From positions 1 through 6,100 of the forward strand of contig CAWEHT010000297.1 of the NCBI GenBank assembly GCA_963808455.1: a stretch of 6,100 nucleotides of DNA. The letters run 5' to 3'. The notes below the pieces were generated by a model. It had not been told where the DNA came from and ran no database searches. It saw only the letters and a program-made list of their open reading frames with translations. Below, one piece after another: positions 5,005-6,100 of this stretch (position 1 is its first letter; every line of letters starts with the position of its first letter). Both the position numbers and the translations under genes were made by a program. This stretch comes from CAWEHT01 sp963808455 (GTDB taxonomy: Bacteria; Chloroflexota; Anaerolineae; CG2-30-64-16).

Positions 5005-6100
5005 GCCGGCCCATCCAATCGGCAGCCAGCGCGGCGGGCCAGCTGGCCAGGAGCAAGGCCGGGGGCAGGGCCGGCAGGAGGCGCGCGTAGTCCGGGTTGG
5101 CCCCGCCGCTCGCCGCGGCGGCACATATCGCCAGCCACCAGAGCAGCAAAGGCGCGGCGCGCGGCCTGCGCCTGCGCAGCCCATTCAGGGCGGCCAGCAA
5201 TCCGCCTGCGAACAGTCCCGTCATGGCCAGCGAAAAGGGCGTCCGGCCCGGGATGTTGTAACGCGCCGTCGGGTCGCCCGCGAAACCGAAGAACGCTCCC
5301 AGCACGTCCAGCCCCTGTGCCAGCCGGAATGCCGCGCCCTGTGACGGGGCGCGGGCCTGCCCCGGCGCCTCGAGCGTGTCCCACAGAGAGAGGCCGTCTG
5401 ATGGCGCGCCGGCGGCAGAAGCCTCCGCCGCCGAGGGGCCGTTGGCCGGCGCCGCGGCGTACCCTGGCGCCAGGAGCCGCGCGGCCGCGGCCGGAGTGAG
5501 GGCCAATACGAAGGCTAACAGGGCCCATGGGAGGCTGCCCTTGAGCGCCCGGCGTCCCGCCGCGGGCAGCAGCAGGAACAGTGCCGGCCAGAGGAGAAGG
5601 GTTGCGACCCCGGCCGGCCCGGCGGGCAACGCCAGGCCGGCGAGCGCGCCGAAGAAGAGGGCGCGGCGGCGGGTCGGGCGATGGTTCCAACTCAGCCACG
5701 CGGTGGCCGCCAAAGTCAGCAGGAGCGGCGCAAGGCCGGCCGGCAGCCCGATGCGGTTGAGGCTTTGGGCCCAAAAGCTGGTGGCCCATGTGCCGGCGGC
5801 CAGGGCGCCGGCCCACTGGCCCGCCCGTGGGTTATCGCGCCAGAGCGCCCGGGCCAAGAAATAGAGCGCCGGCACTTCCAGCGTGCCGAGCAGCGCCGAG
5901 GCGACCCTCACGGCGAACGGTTGGCCGTCCCAGGCGGCCACGAACGGCGCCGTCAGCCACGCGTACGCCCATCCCTGCCCCGTCGCCCCCGGATAGAGGG
6001 CCCCGAGTTGCCCGTGCAGGAGCCCGCGCGCTTGCAGCCCGAAGGCAGCTTCGCCGGACCACAGCCAGGGCGGCAGGCCCTCGATAGATCGGAGGTGGCA
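5005..6100 (-). other. GT-C catalytic membrane module of the glycosyltransferase
   Basis: This stretch reads in one frame through the first loop and about seven hydrophobic helices. Examples are AGALAAGTWATSFWAQ, GLAPLLLTLAATAWLSW, the pair around LAGLALPAGPAGVATLLLWP, PWALLAFVLALTPAAAARLL, SLAMTGLFAGGLLAALNGL and PLLLWWLAICAAAASGG. A long Ala/Gly/Pro-rich extracytoplasmic loop (about 5340-5470) includes YAAAPANGPSAAEASAAGAP. GEAAFGLQARGLLHG and APFVAAWDGQPFAVRVASAL match the family's 'DEA.YG..A..LL.G' and 'P..RL.SAL' regions. This frame stays open to 4607, but beyond about 5005 its translation is no longer family-like. Confidence 0.75.

Larger units (their letters stand above)
3201..6100 (-). 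pseudogene. GT39-type membrane glycosyltransferase with beta-sandwich C-terminus, three frameshifts, 5' partial
   Basis: A single gene of at least about 966 codons runs right to left; its start lies beyond 6100. It begins HLRSIEGLPPWLWSGEAAFG, the first-loop motif of GT-C enzymes of the GT39/PMT_2 (ArnT-like) type, which move sugars from lipid-phosphate donors outside the membrane. Many hydrophobic helices follow, up to LALFLGILLVVEGVTTWIDYF. Next come a soluble region (GLYTWYQGDVWSAADRALKG, then LTAIVPIEDGLAAGLDYSFD) and C-terminal beta-sandwich modules ending LPARLEVR at TAG (3201-3203). Coding quality jumps between frames three times: near 4995-5015 (one base extra), near 4533-4550 (one base missing) and near 3861-3874 (one base missing, beside a run of five G). 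Each single-base repair rejoins plausible family sequence. The acidic residue expected before Glu in the first loop is Gly here. The acceptor is unknown. The gene may be intact in the organism. Confidence 0.8.

Overview
The window is GC-rich bacterial chromosome, with no rRNA, tRNA, CRISPR array or insertion sequence that I can see. Gene content and protein style suggest a member of the Chloroflexota (Anaerolineae-like), probably from an environmental assembly. The clues are a GT39-type membrane glycosyltransferase with a long beta-sandwich C-terminus, a membrane-anchored Holliday-junction-resolvase-like nuclease, and a VapBC module of the MazE-fold/PIN type. The taxonomic call is inference from family style, not from a marker gene.

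Layout. Bases 1-258 hold no convincing gene. An extended -10 promoter at 256-264 serves a membrane-anchored PD-(D/E)XK nuclease (336-845, +). Bases 846-1214 are non-coding and carry an inverted pair of REP-like 15-mers and a possible structured RNA segment. They end in a good promoter that overlaps the ribosome binding site of a small four-helix membrane protein of the phage-holin-4-2 / YvlD family (1215-1613, +). A six-helix membrane protein of unknown function follows (1734-2414, +). A vapBC toxin-antitoxin module comes next (2551-3193, +), with a textbook promoter and a 22-bp AT-rich palindromic operator. VapB has no stop codon and reads in frame into VapC, and VapC is frameshifted at an 8-bp tandem repeat. 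Seven bases after vapC, on the opposite strand, ends a large glycosyltransferase gene (3201-6100, -). It is cut at its 5' end by the window edge and broken by three frameshifts.

How the genes relate. The first three plus-strand proteins all look membrane-associated but do not form a recognisable pathway. vapBC is an autonomous regulatory/addiction cassette, with visibly lower GC than its surroundings. The minus-strand gene is independent and convergent.

Main message. No clearly new system is visible. The most informative signal is a cluster of reading-frame disruptions confined to 2551-5020: one possible vapB-vapC fusion, one vapC shift and three glycosyltransferase shifts. Coding quality is preserved on both sides of each shift. 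This fits either uncorrected indels in the assembly or very recent decay. Read-level evidence would decide, and would also show whether the VapB-VapC fusion and the slip-prone repeat in vapC are real.
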